A stretch of DNA of 7,919 bases from Cyanobacteria bacterium UBA11370 (GCA_003486645.1 DNGI01000317.1:1-7919), one strand, 5' to 3'; positions 1 to 6,662 are shown, counted from the stretch's first letter. Numbers and translations are program-made. Notes: a model not told the origin generated them from the letters alone.

Positions 1-19
1 CCCGCAAGGCAAGGGTTTT

Positions 20-70
20 AAGACAGTCCGCGCAGGCGGACATCGTTTGTGTAGCCGCGATTTCCTTTTC
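20..70. repeat. probable dispersed cyanobacterial repeat fragment with GC-rich hairpin
   Basis: The segment contains a perfect inverted repeat, GTCCGC (26-31), loop GCAG (32-35), GCGGAC (36-41), followed by TCGTTTGTGTAGCCGCGATT. I recognise this hairpin plus the GTGTAGCCGCGATTTC tail from memory as a non-coding sequence scattered through many filamentous cyanobacterial genomes. That recognition is recall, not a search. The hairpin itself is seen directly. Boundaries are approximate, and the copy may be truncated because the right-hand sequence after about 70 is not familiar. No reading frame is evident here. Confidence 0.5.
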
Positions 71-121
71 AACAGGTACTTTGGCAAAAACGGGATGCTC
101 CCCATGGCTAACTGTTTATCG

Positions 122-160
122 CAATTAGCAATTAGCAATGAACAATTAGCAATTAGCAAT
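122..160. repeat. heptanucleotide tandem repeat (CAATTAG)n
   Basis: Units of 7 bp run CAATTAG (122-128), CAATTAG (129-135), a variant CAATGAA (136-142), CAATTAG (143-149), CAATTAG (150-156) and a partial CAAT (157-160). The 7-bp period matches the short tandemly repeated repetitive (STRR) sequences known from cyanobacteria. It sits about 50 bp upstream of the reductase start, so the last copies could supply a weak -35 element. Confidence 0.85.
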
Positions 161-175
161 CTCTTAGTTTATAAC
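146..175 (+). promoter_or_regulatory. candidate promoter of the glutathionyl-hydroquinone reductase gene
   Basis: TTAGCA (146-151, 4/6 to the -35 consensus, inside the heptamer array) is separated by 18 bp from TATAAC (170-175, 5/6 to the -10 consensus). This would give a leader of about 30 nt before the ATG. It is a pattern match only; AT-rich DNA gives such matches by chance. Confidence 0.3.
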
Positions 176-212
176 TAGCAACTTACGTTAATAACTAAAA
201 GGGTATTTAACC

Positions 213-1172
213 ATGGCAACAGGAATGTTGGTTAATGGCAAATGGACAAACGAACCCTATCAGCAAGACCCACAGGGACGATTTATGCGGAATCCGACCA
301 AGTTTCGTAATTGGGTCAAAGCGGATGGTTCGACGGGTTTTAAACCGGAATCTGGGCGCTATCATTTATATGTTTCCCTCGCTTGTCCTTGGGCACATCG
401 CACGCTAATTATGCGGAAATTGAAGGGGTTGGAGGCAGCAATTTCTGTTTCGATTGTTGACCCATTTATGGATGAGGATGGATGGGAGTTTTCGGATGCT
501 CCGGGTTCTATTCCTGATAGGGTTAATAACGCTCGTTATTTACGCGAAATCTATGTCAAAGCTGACCCAAACTGCACCGGACGAGTGACAGTCCCTGTTC
601 TGTGGGATAAGGAAACAGGTACGATTGTGAATAATGAATCCCGCGAAATTATTCGGATGTTTGATATTGAGTTTGAGGAGATTTCGCTCTCAAAGATCAG
701 TTTTTACCCAGGCAGTTTGCGGGAGGAAATTGATAAAACAATAGATCAAATCTATCAACCGATTAATAATGGTGTTTATCGGGCGGGATTTGCGACAACT
801 CAAGGTGCTTATGAGGAGGGGGTAACGGAACTGTTTAATGCGCTGGATCATTGGGAAAATGTGCTAGATAAACAGCGTTATTTGTGTGGCGATCGCATCA
901 CCGAAGCAGACTGGTGTATGTTCACGACTCTGTTACGTTTCGATCCGGTTTATTACGTTCATTTCAAGTGCAATCTCCGGCGAATTATCGATTATCCTAA
1001 TTTGTGGAACTATCTCAAAGACCTCTATCAACAACCCGGAGTCAAGGAAACTTGCAACCTTGACCATATCAAGCAACATTATTATAAGAGTCACCCGCAT
1101 ATTAATCCAACCCGAATTATTCCTAAAGGCCCTACCATCAATTTCGATACGCCTCATAACCGGGAGCGGTAA
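213..1172 (+). CDS. glutathionyl-hydroquinone reductase (xi-class glutathione S-transferase, YqjG/ECM4 family)
   Basis: This cytosolic enzyme uses glutathione to reduce glutathionyl-(hydro)quinones, releasing the hydroquinone and GSSG; it helps recycle quinone adducts formed under oxidative stress. The 319-aa length is normal for the family. The thioredoxin-fold half carries the catalytic motif CPWAHR (Cys58-Arg63). VPVLWDK (127-133, with the cis-Pro128 typical of GST folds) and NNES (140-143) fit the glutathione site. The helical half has the family signatures NNGVYRAGFA (185-194), YYVHFKCN (247-254) and the C-terminal QHYYKSHPHINP (288-299), which holds conserved tyrosines. The ATG at 213 is preceded by AAAAGGG (197-203), nine bases upstream, and the N-terminus has the expected length. 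It is a lone gene with TAA at 1170-1172. The family assignment is strong; the exact substrate in this organism is inferred. Confidence 0.95.
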   Translation: MATGMLVNGKWTNEPYQQDPQGRFMRNPTKFRNWVKADGSTGFKPESGRYHLYVSLACPWAHRTLIMRKLKGLEAAISVSIVDPFMDEDGWEFSDAPGSIPDRVNNARYLREIYVKADPNCTGRVTVPVLWDKETGTIVNNESREIIRMFDIEFEEISLSKISFYPGSLREEIDKTIDQIYQPINNGVYRAGFATTQGAYEEGVTELFNALDHWENVLDKQRYLCGDRITEADWCMFTTLLRFDPVYYVHFKCNLRRIIDYPNLWNYLKDLYQQPGVKETCNLDHIKQHYYKSHPHINPTRIIPKGPTINFDTPHNRER

Positions 1173-1187
1173 GTAATATCAATTTAT

Positions 1188-1206
1188 CCCTTTCCCTTTG
1201 CCCTTT
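1188..1206. repeat. short CCCTTT direct repeats after the reductase stop codon
   Basis: Three CCCTTT units occur at 1188-1193, 1194-1199 and 1201-1206, with a single G before the last. The tract begins 15 bp after the TAA of the reductase gene. It may be a degenerate member of the same class of short tandem repeats as the other gaps. No terminator-like hairpin is visible here. Confidence 0.5.
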
Positions 1207-1299
1207 AACTTTTTCCCATCTCCTCTATGTGTAGCCTTTGAAAAGGAAAATGGTATAAAAGGGGTGGGTTGATCCTAAATTGAGATAAGCATATTTTTA

Positions 1300-1327
1300 T
1301 TGTCTTGTCAATAATTAGATATACAAT
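1300..1327 (+). promoter_or_regulatory. candidate sigma70-type promoter for the GAF array gene
   Basis: TTGTCT (1300-1305, 4/6) and TACAAT (1322-1327, 5/6) are separated by 16 bp in an AT-rich stretch of the gap between the reductase and the GAF protein. Transcription would start near 1334, giving a leader of about 100-145 nt depending on the start codon. A small hairpin, GTCT-AGG-AGAC (1372-1382), lies in that leader. It is a pattern match without experimental support. Confidence 0.35.
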
Positions 1328-1433
1328 TTTTGTAGGGATTGAGTCAGTTGTACGGTCGTAGAACGGGGGTAGTCTAGGAGACGACAATCAAAATTTATCA
1401 GTCGCTGCACGTTCAAAGTAGCTTACACGCCAA

Positions 1434-4343
1434 TTGATCGGGACTTCCAGACCTAATGCTTTGATGCCAGGTTGCACTATGATTACAAATACATCCGAAC
1501 AGACACGTCATCGAGAAGGAACCAGTAACGGATTACTGGTTGCGCGGAAATTAAAGGAAAAATCTCAAAATTACAAGAAATTGCTGGTAGAGGTGTTGAA
1601 GTGGACGGGAGGACAACCGTTCCTCACCCAGCAGTTGTGTAAACTCATCGCTAATGCGGAGGATTCACCTGGTATCGGTGCTGAAACGGCGTGGGTGGAG
1701 AATTTGGTGCGATCGCGCTGGATCGAAAATTGGGAGAATCGAGAGGAACTGGTGCATTTGCGGACGATACGGGATCAGCTTTTAAGACGCAAACACCGCA
1801 GTGTTAAACTACTGACGCTGTATCAACGAATTTTGCAGCAGGGTGAGATAGACGCGAATGACAGTGTAGAACAACGGGAACTACGACTGTTAGGGTTAGT
1901 CCTCAAGAATCAGGGCAAATTAAGGGTTCATAATCGAGTTTATGAATCCATTTTTAATCCAGTTTGGGTAAAAAATGCGTTAAAAACGATACAGTCTGAA
2001 CTTGAACCCACGGATACGGAATTTCTGAAAACGTTAGCAGAATTAGAGAGAAAACTGCTAGTATCCCAGGTTAATATTCTATCAAAAGTAGAGAGTGAAG
2101 CGGAGGATCAAGGGTCAGCTCAAGCACTGTATGAAGTGCTGCGGGATGTTACGTCCAAAGTTGGCGAATTATTGGGTGCAGACCGTGCGACAATCTTTTT
2201 ATTAAATGAGGAACGAACCGAACTTTGGTCGCTGGTGGCGGAGAATGAAGAAGGGGAGTTTTTAGATATTCAAGTGCGAGTTGGGGAAGGAATCGCGGGT
2301 CAGGTTGCTCAAAGTAAGAAGGTGATTCATATTGCTGAAAATGTTTATGATGACCCCCGTGCCACGTTAGTTAAGGAATACGACAGAAAGTATAATTATC
2401 ACACTGAAAATATCTTAGCATTTCCCCTTTTAAATGAGAATCAAGAGGTTATTGCCGTTATCCAATTACTCAACAAATTGCAGGGTGATGGTCAACCGGG
2501 ACTTAAACGCAAGGGGTTTACAACACTCGATTTGGAACGATTGGCTAAATGTGTAGTCCCCATTCGGCGGATTCTTGAAAGCTGCCAATCTTGTTACCAA
2601 GTGATGAAAAAATTGCGAGCAACCGCAGCATTGGTTGAAGCTACTCGTTCCTTGGATCAGATTAACTTAGATACGAAAGCAATTCTTCAGCGGGTGATGA
2701 ATACGGCGAAGAAATTGATGAACGCCGATCGCAGTACCTTATGGTTAGTCGATAATGACCGAGGTGATTTGTGGACGGAACTTCCGGGACGAGGGGAAGT
2801 GCGATGTGATGTTGGGATTGGGTTTGCAGGTCAAGTGGCACAATCTCGTGAACCGATGATTATTCCCTTTGATTTATATGAAGATCCGAACGCTGGGAAT
2901 GCCAAAAAAATTGACGAACAAACTCACTATCGTACTTGTAGTTTACTCTGTATGCCTGTAGTGAGTCCAGATGGGGAATTGCTCGGTGTTACTCAATTAG
3001 TGAATAAGCGTAAACCGGGGGATCATCCGGAGTATAACAAAGAAGATTGGCCGACGGTTCCCGATTATTTTAAAGCTAGCTTTGATAAGAATGACCGACA
3101 GTCCATGCAAGTTTTTAATGAACGGGTTGGCGTGATTCTCCAGTTTGTTAAGACTCATGAGACGCTGAAAAAGCTGGCACAAATTGAACCCAAAGAATCG
3201 GTTTATAACACATTAGCTATCCTCAGTAATTCGGTCGTGGATCAGAGTGATGAAGCACTCTACAATGCCATCTATCATGTGCTGAACTTTATGCAGGTAT
3301 CCATTAGTAAGTTATTGGGTGCTGAACATACCACAATTTTTATGATGGATGCAGAAGAAATTGAATTTTGGTCACTGGTTGTAGAAACTCAAGGAAGTGA
3401 TGCTCAAGAAATTCGCGTTTCTTCTACTCAGGGAATAACGGGTAAGATTGTCGAATCTAAGTCGGTCAAAGCGAGTAATAAACCGGGCAAATTAAATGAC
3501 GTTTTAATCCATATTGGTCTAGATTCAGAGACGATTAATAACGTTCATAATCTCTTGTTATTCCCGATTGTGGATTCCAAACGCAATATAATCGGAATTG
3601 TGCGAGCGTTTAATAAATTACAGTCTCCGATTGTCGTAGGTATTCCTTTATCCGAACAAATTGACCCCCAAGGATTTACTCAAACCGATGCTGATAAATT
3701 AAAGCAACGGACTAATTCGATTTTGCCAATTCTGCAAGGATGTCAGGCATTCCATCGAGAAATCCGCACGATTCAAGAACAACGAAAAGCCATTGATCCA
3801 CTCTATAAAGCCATTAGTTTAGTGAGTCAAAGCAGTGGTGGGAATGCGGAAGAAATGATCCAAGCGGTGATGGAAGCGGCAAAACAACTTACGAATGCCG
3901 ATCGCACAACCCTGTGGTTAGTTGATCGTAAAGCGAACGAATTGTGGACGAAAATACCCCAAGCGGATGGTTCCTTAATGGAAACACGAGTCCCGATGGG
4001 AGAAGGGTTTGCAGGTAAGGTTGCTGAAACCGTTCAACCCCTAAATATTGCCTTTGATTTGTATGATCATCCCGAATCTTATATGGCGCGACAAACGGAT
4101 GAGAAAACCCGTTATCGCACGTGTAGTCTTCTCTGTATGCCTGTTTTAAGTTGTGATGGGGAGTTGTTGGCTGTTACCCAATTAGTCAATAAACGCACAC
4201 CTGATGATTTGAGTGACTATGATCCGGCTGATTGGCCTACAGTTCCCGATTATTTTAAAGCCAGTTTTGATGAAAATGATCAGCGGGATATGGAGATATT
4301 TAATAATCAAGTTGCTGTAGTTTTACCAGGAGTCATGAGTTAA
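1434..4343 (+). CDS. multi-GAF signalling protein: AAA-like C-terminal winged-helix segment plus four GAF domains, no output domain
   Basis: This is a probable cytosolic sensor or scaffold; no membrane segment or signal peptide is visible. Residues 45-182 match the C-terminal, winged-helix-like part of cyanobacterial AAA-like (AAA_35) proteins: WTGGQPFLTQQLC (57-69), HLRTIRDQLL (108-117) and the GLVLKNQGKLRVHNRVYESIF stretch (154-174). The NTPase core with its Walker motifs, which normally comes first, is absent. A helical linker (190-228) leads into GAF1 (230-380), GAF2 (405-575), GAF3 (605-770) and GAF4 (790-965). GAF1 resembles GAF3 and GAF2 resembles GAF4, so a GAF-GAF module is duplicated. 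The protein ends straight after GAF4, without kinase, GGDEF, cyclase or phosphatase domain. Start is uncertain: numbering follows TTG 1434; ATG 1464 and ATG 1479 are in frame and ATG 1479 looks more natural. An in-frame TAG at 1419-1421 closes the frame upstream. Ligand unknown; no Cys-His bilin signature was seen. Confidence 0.85.
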   Translation: MIGTSRPNALMPGCTMITNTSEQTRHREGTSNGLLVARKLKEKSQNYKKLLVEVLKWTGGQPFLTQQLCKLIANAEDSPGIGAETAWVENLVRSRWIENWENREELVHLRTIRDQLLRRKHRSVKLLTLYQRILQQGEIDANDSVEQRELRLLGLVLKNQGKLRVHNRVYESIFNPVWVKNALKTIQSELEPTDTEFLKTLAELERKLLVSQVNILSKVESEAEDQGSAQALYEVLRDVTSKVGELLGADRATIFLLNEERTELWSLVAENEEGEFLDIQVRVGEGIAGQVAQSKKVIHIAENVYDDPRATLVKEYDRKYNYHTENILAFPLLNENQEVIAVIQLLNKLQGDGQPGLKRKGFTTLDLERLAKCVVPIRRILESCQSCYQVMKKLRATAALVEATRSLDQINLDTKAILQRVMNTAKKLMNADRSTLWLVDNDRGDLWTELPGRGEVRCDVGIGFAGQVAQSREPMIIPFDLYEDPNAGNAKKIDEQTHYRTCSLLCMPVVSPDGELLGVTQLVNKRKPGDHPEYNKEDWPTVPDYFKASFDKNDRQSMQVFNERVGVILQFVKTHETLKKLAQIEPKESVYNTLAILSNSVVDQSDEALYNAIYHVLNFMQVSISKLLGAEHTTIFMMDAEEIEFWSLVVETQGSDAQEIRVSSTQGITGKIVESKSVKASNKPGKLNDVLIHIGLDSETINNVHNLLLFPIVDSKRNIIGIVRAFNKLQSPIVVGIPLSEQIDPQGFTQTDADKLKQRTNSILPILQGCQAFHREIRTIQEQRKAIDPLYKAISLVSQSSGGNAEEMIQAVMEAAKQLTNADRTTLWLVDRKANELWTKIPQADGSLMETRVPMGEGFAGKVAETVQPLNIAFDLYDHPESYMARQTDEKTRYRTCSLLCMPVLSCDGELLAVTQLVNKRTPDDLSDYDPADWPTVPDYFKASFDENDQRDMEIFNNQVAVVLPGVMS
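2106..4328 (+). repeat. protein-level tandem duplication of a two-GAF module
   Basis: Module A (residues about 225-575, bases 2106-3158) and module B (about 606-965, bases 3249-4328) have the same order. The first GAF in each has LLGA(D/E), the core FWSLV or LWSLV, and NKLQ. The second has NADR(S/T)TLWLVD, GFAG(Q/K)VA, FDLY(E/D), YRTCSLLCMPV, TQLVNKR and the block DWPTVPDYFKASFD. Equivalent Asn-Lys pairs lie 380 residues apart (Asn347, Asn727) and 395 apart (Asn524, Asn919). The second GAFs are far better conserved between modules than the first GAFs. Confidence 0.85.
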
Positions 4344-4413
4344 AATTTTGTTAGCGCGGCGGGACGTAGTGCATTTTGAGATGAAGAGAAAGCTCGTTTT
4401 TTAACAAAGTGTA
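4344..4413. other. convergent intergenic gap
   Basis: The gap of 70 bp separates two genes read towards each other. It contains GAGAAAGCTC followed by TTTTTT on the + strand, but the stem is only three base pairs, so I do not call a terminator. No remnant of a signalling output domain could be seen after the GAF gene stop. Confidence 0.4.
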
Positions 4414-4989
4414 TTAGTTGCTAAATAACTGAGCTAATTCTTCATTCGATGTACCTAGAATTCTAGCTAATCGGTTGAGTTCAGTATCGGTAAAGCCATC
4501 CCGCATCTCCGTCAACTCCTCAACAGTTTTACCCAGAATTCGGGACAGGGGTTTTAGCTGTTCATCAGTAACGTCTTTACCCTGAAAAATATTTTTAAGT
4601 TCTTGAGGTGCCAATTTATAAGAATAGCAAAAACGCACAAATTCCCGATTACTGACATCGAGTTCTTGTTGTCGTTCCCGGAGTAAGAAGGCGATCGCGC
4701 GGGTTCCATGTTCCGGACGTTTTGCCTTTTCTAGATAGTGCTTCATGCGTCGATTGATCTGATTGGCGTTCCCCCCGGTTTGCCTAATCAAGTCTAAACA
4801 CGCTAACTTAAAAGCTTTATAGACTGTTTCATTATCTTCGTGTAGTTTCTCATGTTCGTTAAACGTTTCGACAATTTTAGCGGCAAATTCCGGCGTACAA
4901 AATCCCACCTCCATATCTTCATAAGAAATGGCAATATAGGAGCGATAGTGGTTTAGATGCAAACGTAACGGTTGATTATTTCGTGGCAT
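4414..4989 (-). CDS. hypothetical protein with duplicated XRE-like helix motif at the C-terminus
   Basis: I do not recognise this 191-aa protein. It is soluble and charged, with no membrane segment or signal peptide. The N-terminal 100 residues include a likely beta stretch (LRLHLNHYRSYIAISYEDME, 8-27) and then predicted helices. Residues 98-137 look helical and could be the front part of a helix-turn-helix domain. Two copies of a 24-residue motif follow: 139-162 (TDEQLKPLSRILGKTVEEL core) and 165-188 (TDTELNRLARILGTSNEEL core), with 11 of 24 positions identical. The pattern of L..LARILG...EEL resembles the last helices of XRE/Cro-type repressors. DNA binding is therefore possible but not shown. 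The ATG at 4989 lacks a strong Shine-Dalgarno sequence (GGA, three bases upstream). A HIP1 octamer (4691-4698) inside the frame and a good upstream promoter support a real resident gene. Confidence 0.75.
   Translation of the reverse strand: MPRNNQPLRLHLNHYRSYIAISYEDMEVGFCTPEFAAKIVETFNEHEKLHEDNETVYKAFKLACLDLIRQTGGNANQINRRMKHYLEKAKRPEHGTRAIAFLLRERQQELDVSNREFVRFCYSYKLAPQELKNIFQGKDVTDEQLKPLSRILGKTVEELTEMRDGFTDTELNRLARILGTSNEELAQLFSN
4426..4575 (-). repeat. duplicated 24-residue helix-pair motif
   Basis: Copy one is encoded by 4504-4575 (residues 139-162) and copy two by 4426-4497 (residues 165-188). Shared residues are T, D, L, L, R, I, L, G, E, E, L at matching positions, with a two-residue linker between the copies. 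The bases are more diverged than the residues, so the duplication is not very recent. Confidence 0.7.
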
Positions 4990-5037
4990 AAATCCAACGT
5001 TTTAGCCTAATGCTATGGTATGAACGTTATGTGACCA

Positions 5038-5050
5038 ATTTTGCCAAAAT
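5038..5050. promoter_or_regulatory. perfect inverted repeat in the leader of the hypothetical gene
   Basis: ATTTTG (5038-5043), a central C, then CAAAAT (5045-5050) form a palindrome. It lies between the proposed start of transcription and the ATG at 4989. It could be an operator for a dimeric repressor, conceivably the protein encoded downstream, but AT-rich palindromes of this length arise by chance. Confidence 0.25.
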
Positions 5051-5090
5051 CTAGCTCCTAGGGGTAGTCGCATAGAATGCAAAAATCAAT

Positions 5091-5119
5091 ATTATACCTT
5101 TTCAGGCAAAAAGTCTGAA
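5091..5119 (-). promoter_or_regulatory. probable sigma70-type promoter of the hypothetical gene
   Basis: Read on the minus strand, TTCAGA (5114-5119, 4/6 to the -35 consensus) is followed after exactly 17 bp by a perfect TATAAT (5091-5096). Transcription would begin near 5084 and run into the gene starting at 4989, with a leader of about 95 nt. This is the best promoter match in the window. Confidence 0.5.
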
Positions 5120-5120
5120 T

Positions 5121-5155
5121 TTGGTTGGTTGTTGGTTGTTGGTTGTTGGTTGTCT
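5121..5155. repeat. heptanucleotide tandem repeat (GTTGTTG)n
   Basis: The units are TTGGTTG (5121-5127), GTTGTTG (5128-5134, 5135-5141, 5142-5148) and a degenerate GTTGTCT (5149-5155). The array sits directly upstream of the -35 element of the hypothetical gene's promoter. It has the 7-bp period of cyanobacterial STRR sequences. Confidence 0.85.
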
Positions 5156-5255
5156 GTTTTTATTAGTTATTGCAATGACGCTTTTATCCTACACCTGAAA
5201 CTTGTAGAATGACCTTACTCCCGCCTCACCCGGAAACTATGTAGTGCGACTCTTC

Positions 5256-5290
5256 CCCCACTCCCCACTCCCCACTCCCCACTCCCTACT
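5256..5290. repeat. heptanucleotide tandem repeat (CCCCACT)n overlapping the aroA stop codon
   Basis: Four perfect CCCCACT units (5256-5262, 5263-5269, 5270-5276, 5277-5283) are followed by a one-mismatch unit, CCCTACT (5284-5290). The last base of that unit is the first + strand base of the aroA stop codon complement (5290-5292). The minus strand, which is the aroA coding strand, reads as repeated AGTGGGG and so carries four runs of four or more G separated by three bases. Confidence 0.9.
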
Positions 5291-6636
5291 TAACCACAGA
5301 CGTGTTGCAAAGTTGTCATAAAATTAGGGTAAGAGATGGCAGCAGCTTCGGCACGGTGGATGGTGGTTGTATGGGTAGCATTGAGGGCAGCAATGGCAAG
5401 ACTCATGGCAATTCGGTGATCCGTATAACTGTCTACGTCTGTACCCGTTAAAGGGGTTCCACCGCTAATTTCTAAACCATCCGATAATTCAGTAATCTGG
5501 GCCCCCATGCGGTTGAGTTGGGATGCCATAACCGCAAGGCGATCGCTTTCCTTGACTCGCAATTCCGCTGCATCCCGAATTATAGTCGTTCCTTCGGCAA
5601 AAATAGCCGCAACTGCCAAAATTGGAATTTCATCAATCAAGCGTGGAATTAAATCTCCTTCTATTGTGCAAGCTTTAAGCCGTCCGTGGCGTACCCGCAA
5701 GTCAGCAACAGGTTCTCCGGCAATAATACGCTGATGTTCTAAGGTTATATCCGCCCCCATCATTTCCAGGGCATCTAAAATACCGATACGAGTCGGATTA
5801 ACACCGACATTTTCAATTAATAAGTCTGAATCGGGTACAATCGCCCCTGCCACTAACCAAAACGCCGCCGAACTAATATCGCCAGGAACAATAACCGTTT
5901 GCCCTTGGAGTTGCGCTGAACCGATAACGGTGACGCTGTTCGTTTCCGGGTCAATTCTGAGTTTAGCACCAAACGCTTGCAGCATTCGTTCGCTGTGGTC
6001 GCGGGAAAGGGCAGGTTCCGTTACGGTGGTTTCTCCCTCTACCATTAAACCCGCTAGCAAGATGCAGGATTTGACTTGGGCGGAGGCGATGGGAGAATAG
6101 TAATGAATCGGCTTTAATGACTGTCCTTGAATCGCTAGAGGCGCTAGTGAGTTCCCCTTACGTCCCCAAATTTGCGCCCCCATTTGTTGTAAGGGTTGAA
6201 CCACACGAGACATGGGACGCGATCGCAAAGAACTATCTCCGGTGACAGTAAAAAATCGTCCGGGATGAGAGGCAAGAAGTCCTAACATTAACCGTAGCGT
6301 AGTTCCAGAGTTACCTGCATTGAGGATATCAAAGGGTTCTTGTAACTGGCCCAATCCTACACCGTTTACGGTCACGAATTCTGAATTGAGTTCAGAAATT
6401 TGTGCCCCCATTGCTTGGAAACAACTAGCGGTACTACGAGGATCTTCTCCTAAGAGTAATCCTTGAATACGAGTTTCACCTTCGGCGATCGCACCTAACA
6501 TTAAAGCGCGATGGGAGATGGATTTATCGCCGGGAATTTGGATATTTCCTTTTAAGCTTAATCCGGATATCGGTCTGTGAATGATTAAATTTTGCTCATT
6601 TTCAGTACTTTTTAGCGTGATGGCGGTAGATGGCAT
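5290..6636 (-). CDS. aroA: 3-phosphoshikimate 1-carboxyvinyltransferase (EPSP synthase), class II
   Basis: The enzyme joins phosphoenolpyruvate to shikimate-3-phosphate to give EPSP, the sixth step of the shikimate pathway to chorismate and aromatic amino acids; it is cytosolic. The 448 residues match the family. Visible signatures are GDKS (36-39), GNSGTT (108-113), SRPMSR (139-144), SAQVK (185-189), RDHSE (212-216), NPTR (280-283), the LIDEIP catalytic aspartate (Asp335), KESDR with the catalytic glutamate (Glu363) and YTDHR (404-408). GDK, SAQxK, RxHxE and NxTR together mark class II enzymes. The PEP-site loop is GNSGTT rather than the GNAATG of the known glyphosate-insensitive CP4 enzyme, so the Gly of typical sensitive enzymes is retained. 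The ATG at 6636 has no clear Shine-Dalgarno sequence; the 30 residues before the first conserved motif are normal. Three HIP1 octamers lie within the gene. No other shikimate genes are adjacent. Confidence 0.98.
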   Translation of the reverse strand: MPSTAITLKSTENEQNLIIHRPISGLSLKGNIQIPGDKSISHRALMLGAIAEGETRIQGLLLGEDPRSTASCFQAMGAQISELNSEFVTVNGVGLGQLQEPFDILNAGNSGTTLRLMLGLLASHPGRFFTVTGDSSLRSRPMSRVVQPLQQMGAQIWGRKGNSLAPLAIQGQSLKPIHYYSPIASAQVKSCILLAGLMVEGETTVTEPALSRDHSERMLQAFGAKLRIDPETNSVTVIGSAQLQGQTVIVPGDISSAAFWLVAGAIVPDSDLLIENVGVNPTRIGILDALEMMGADITLEHQRIIAGEPVADLRVRHGRLKACTIEGDLIPRLIDEIPILAVAAIFAEGTTIIRDAAELRVKESDRLAVMASQLNRMGAQITELSDGLEISGGTPLTGTDVDSYTDHRIAMSLAIAALNATHTTTIHRAEAAAISYPNFMTTLQHVCG

Positions 6637-6662
6637 GGAGATGCTGTCGTAATAGGACGATG

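Larger units (their letters stand above)
4990..5289. other. 300-bp intergenic region
   Basis: The region separates the start of the hypothetical gene (left, minus strand) from the end of aroA (right, minus strand). It holds the palindrome at 5038-5050, the TATAAT promoter, the GTTGTTG array and most of the CCCCACT array. Between about 5160 and 5250 I see no gene, strong hairpin or terminator. Confidence 0.7.

Noticed and set aside
933..1157. 74-codon minus-strand frame inside the reductase gene
   Set aside because: It is a shadow of the real gene on the other strand.
886..1176. 96-codon open frame on the + strand inside the reductase gene
   Set aside because: It overlaps a strongly conserved enzyme in another frame and has no family features.
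1205..1387. 60-codon minus-strand frame in the gap before the GAF gene
   Set aside because: It has low-complexity composition, no recognisable motif and no convincing ribosome site, and the gap fits a leader and promoter region better.
2930..2960. Bilin-binding cysteine in GAF2/GAF4 (YRTCSLLC)
   Set aside because: These cysteines fall in the strand where ordinary GAF domains have a small or hydrophobic residue, and no adjacent Cys-His pair of the cyanobacteriochrome type is present.
2997..3182. 61-codon minus-strand frame inside the GAF gene
   Set aside because: It is antisense to conserved GAF2 sequence with no independent support.
4386..4402. Possible Rho-independent terminator (GAGAAAGCTC then six T)
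   Set aside because: The stem is only three base pairs, too weak to call.
5507..5734. 75-codon + strand frame inside aroA
   Set aside because: It is antisense to the conserved catalytic region of EPSP synthase.
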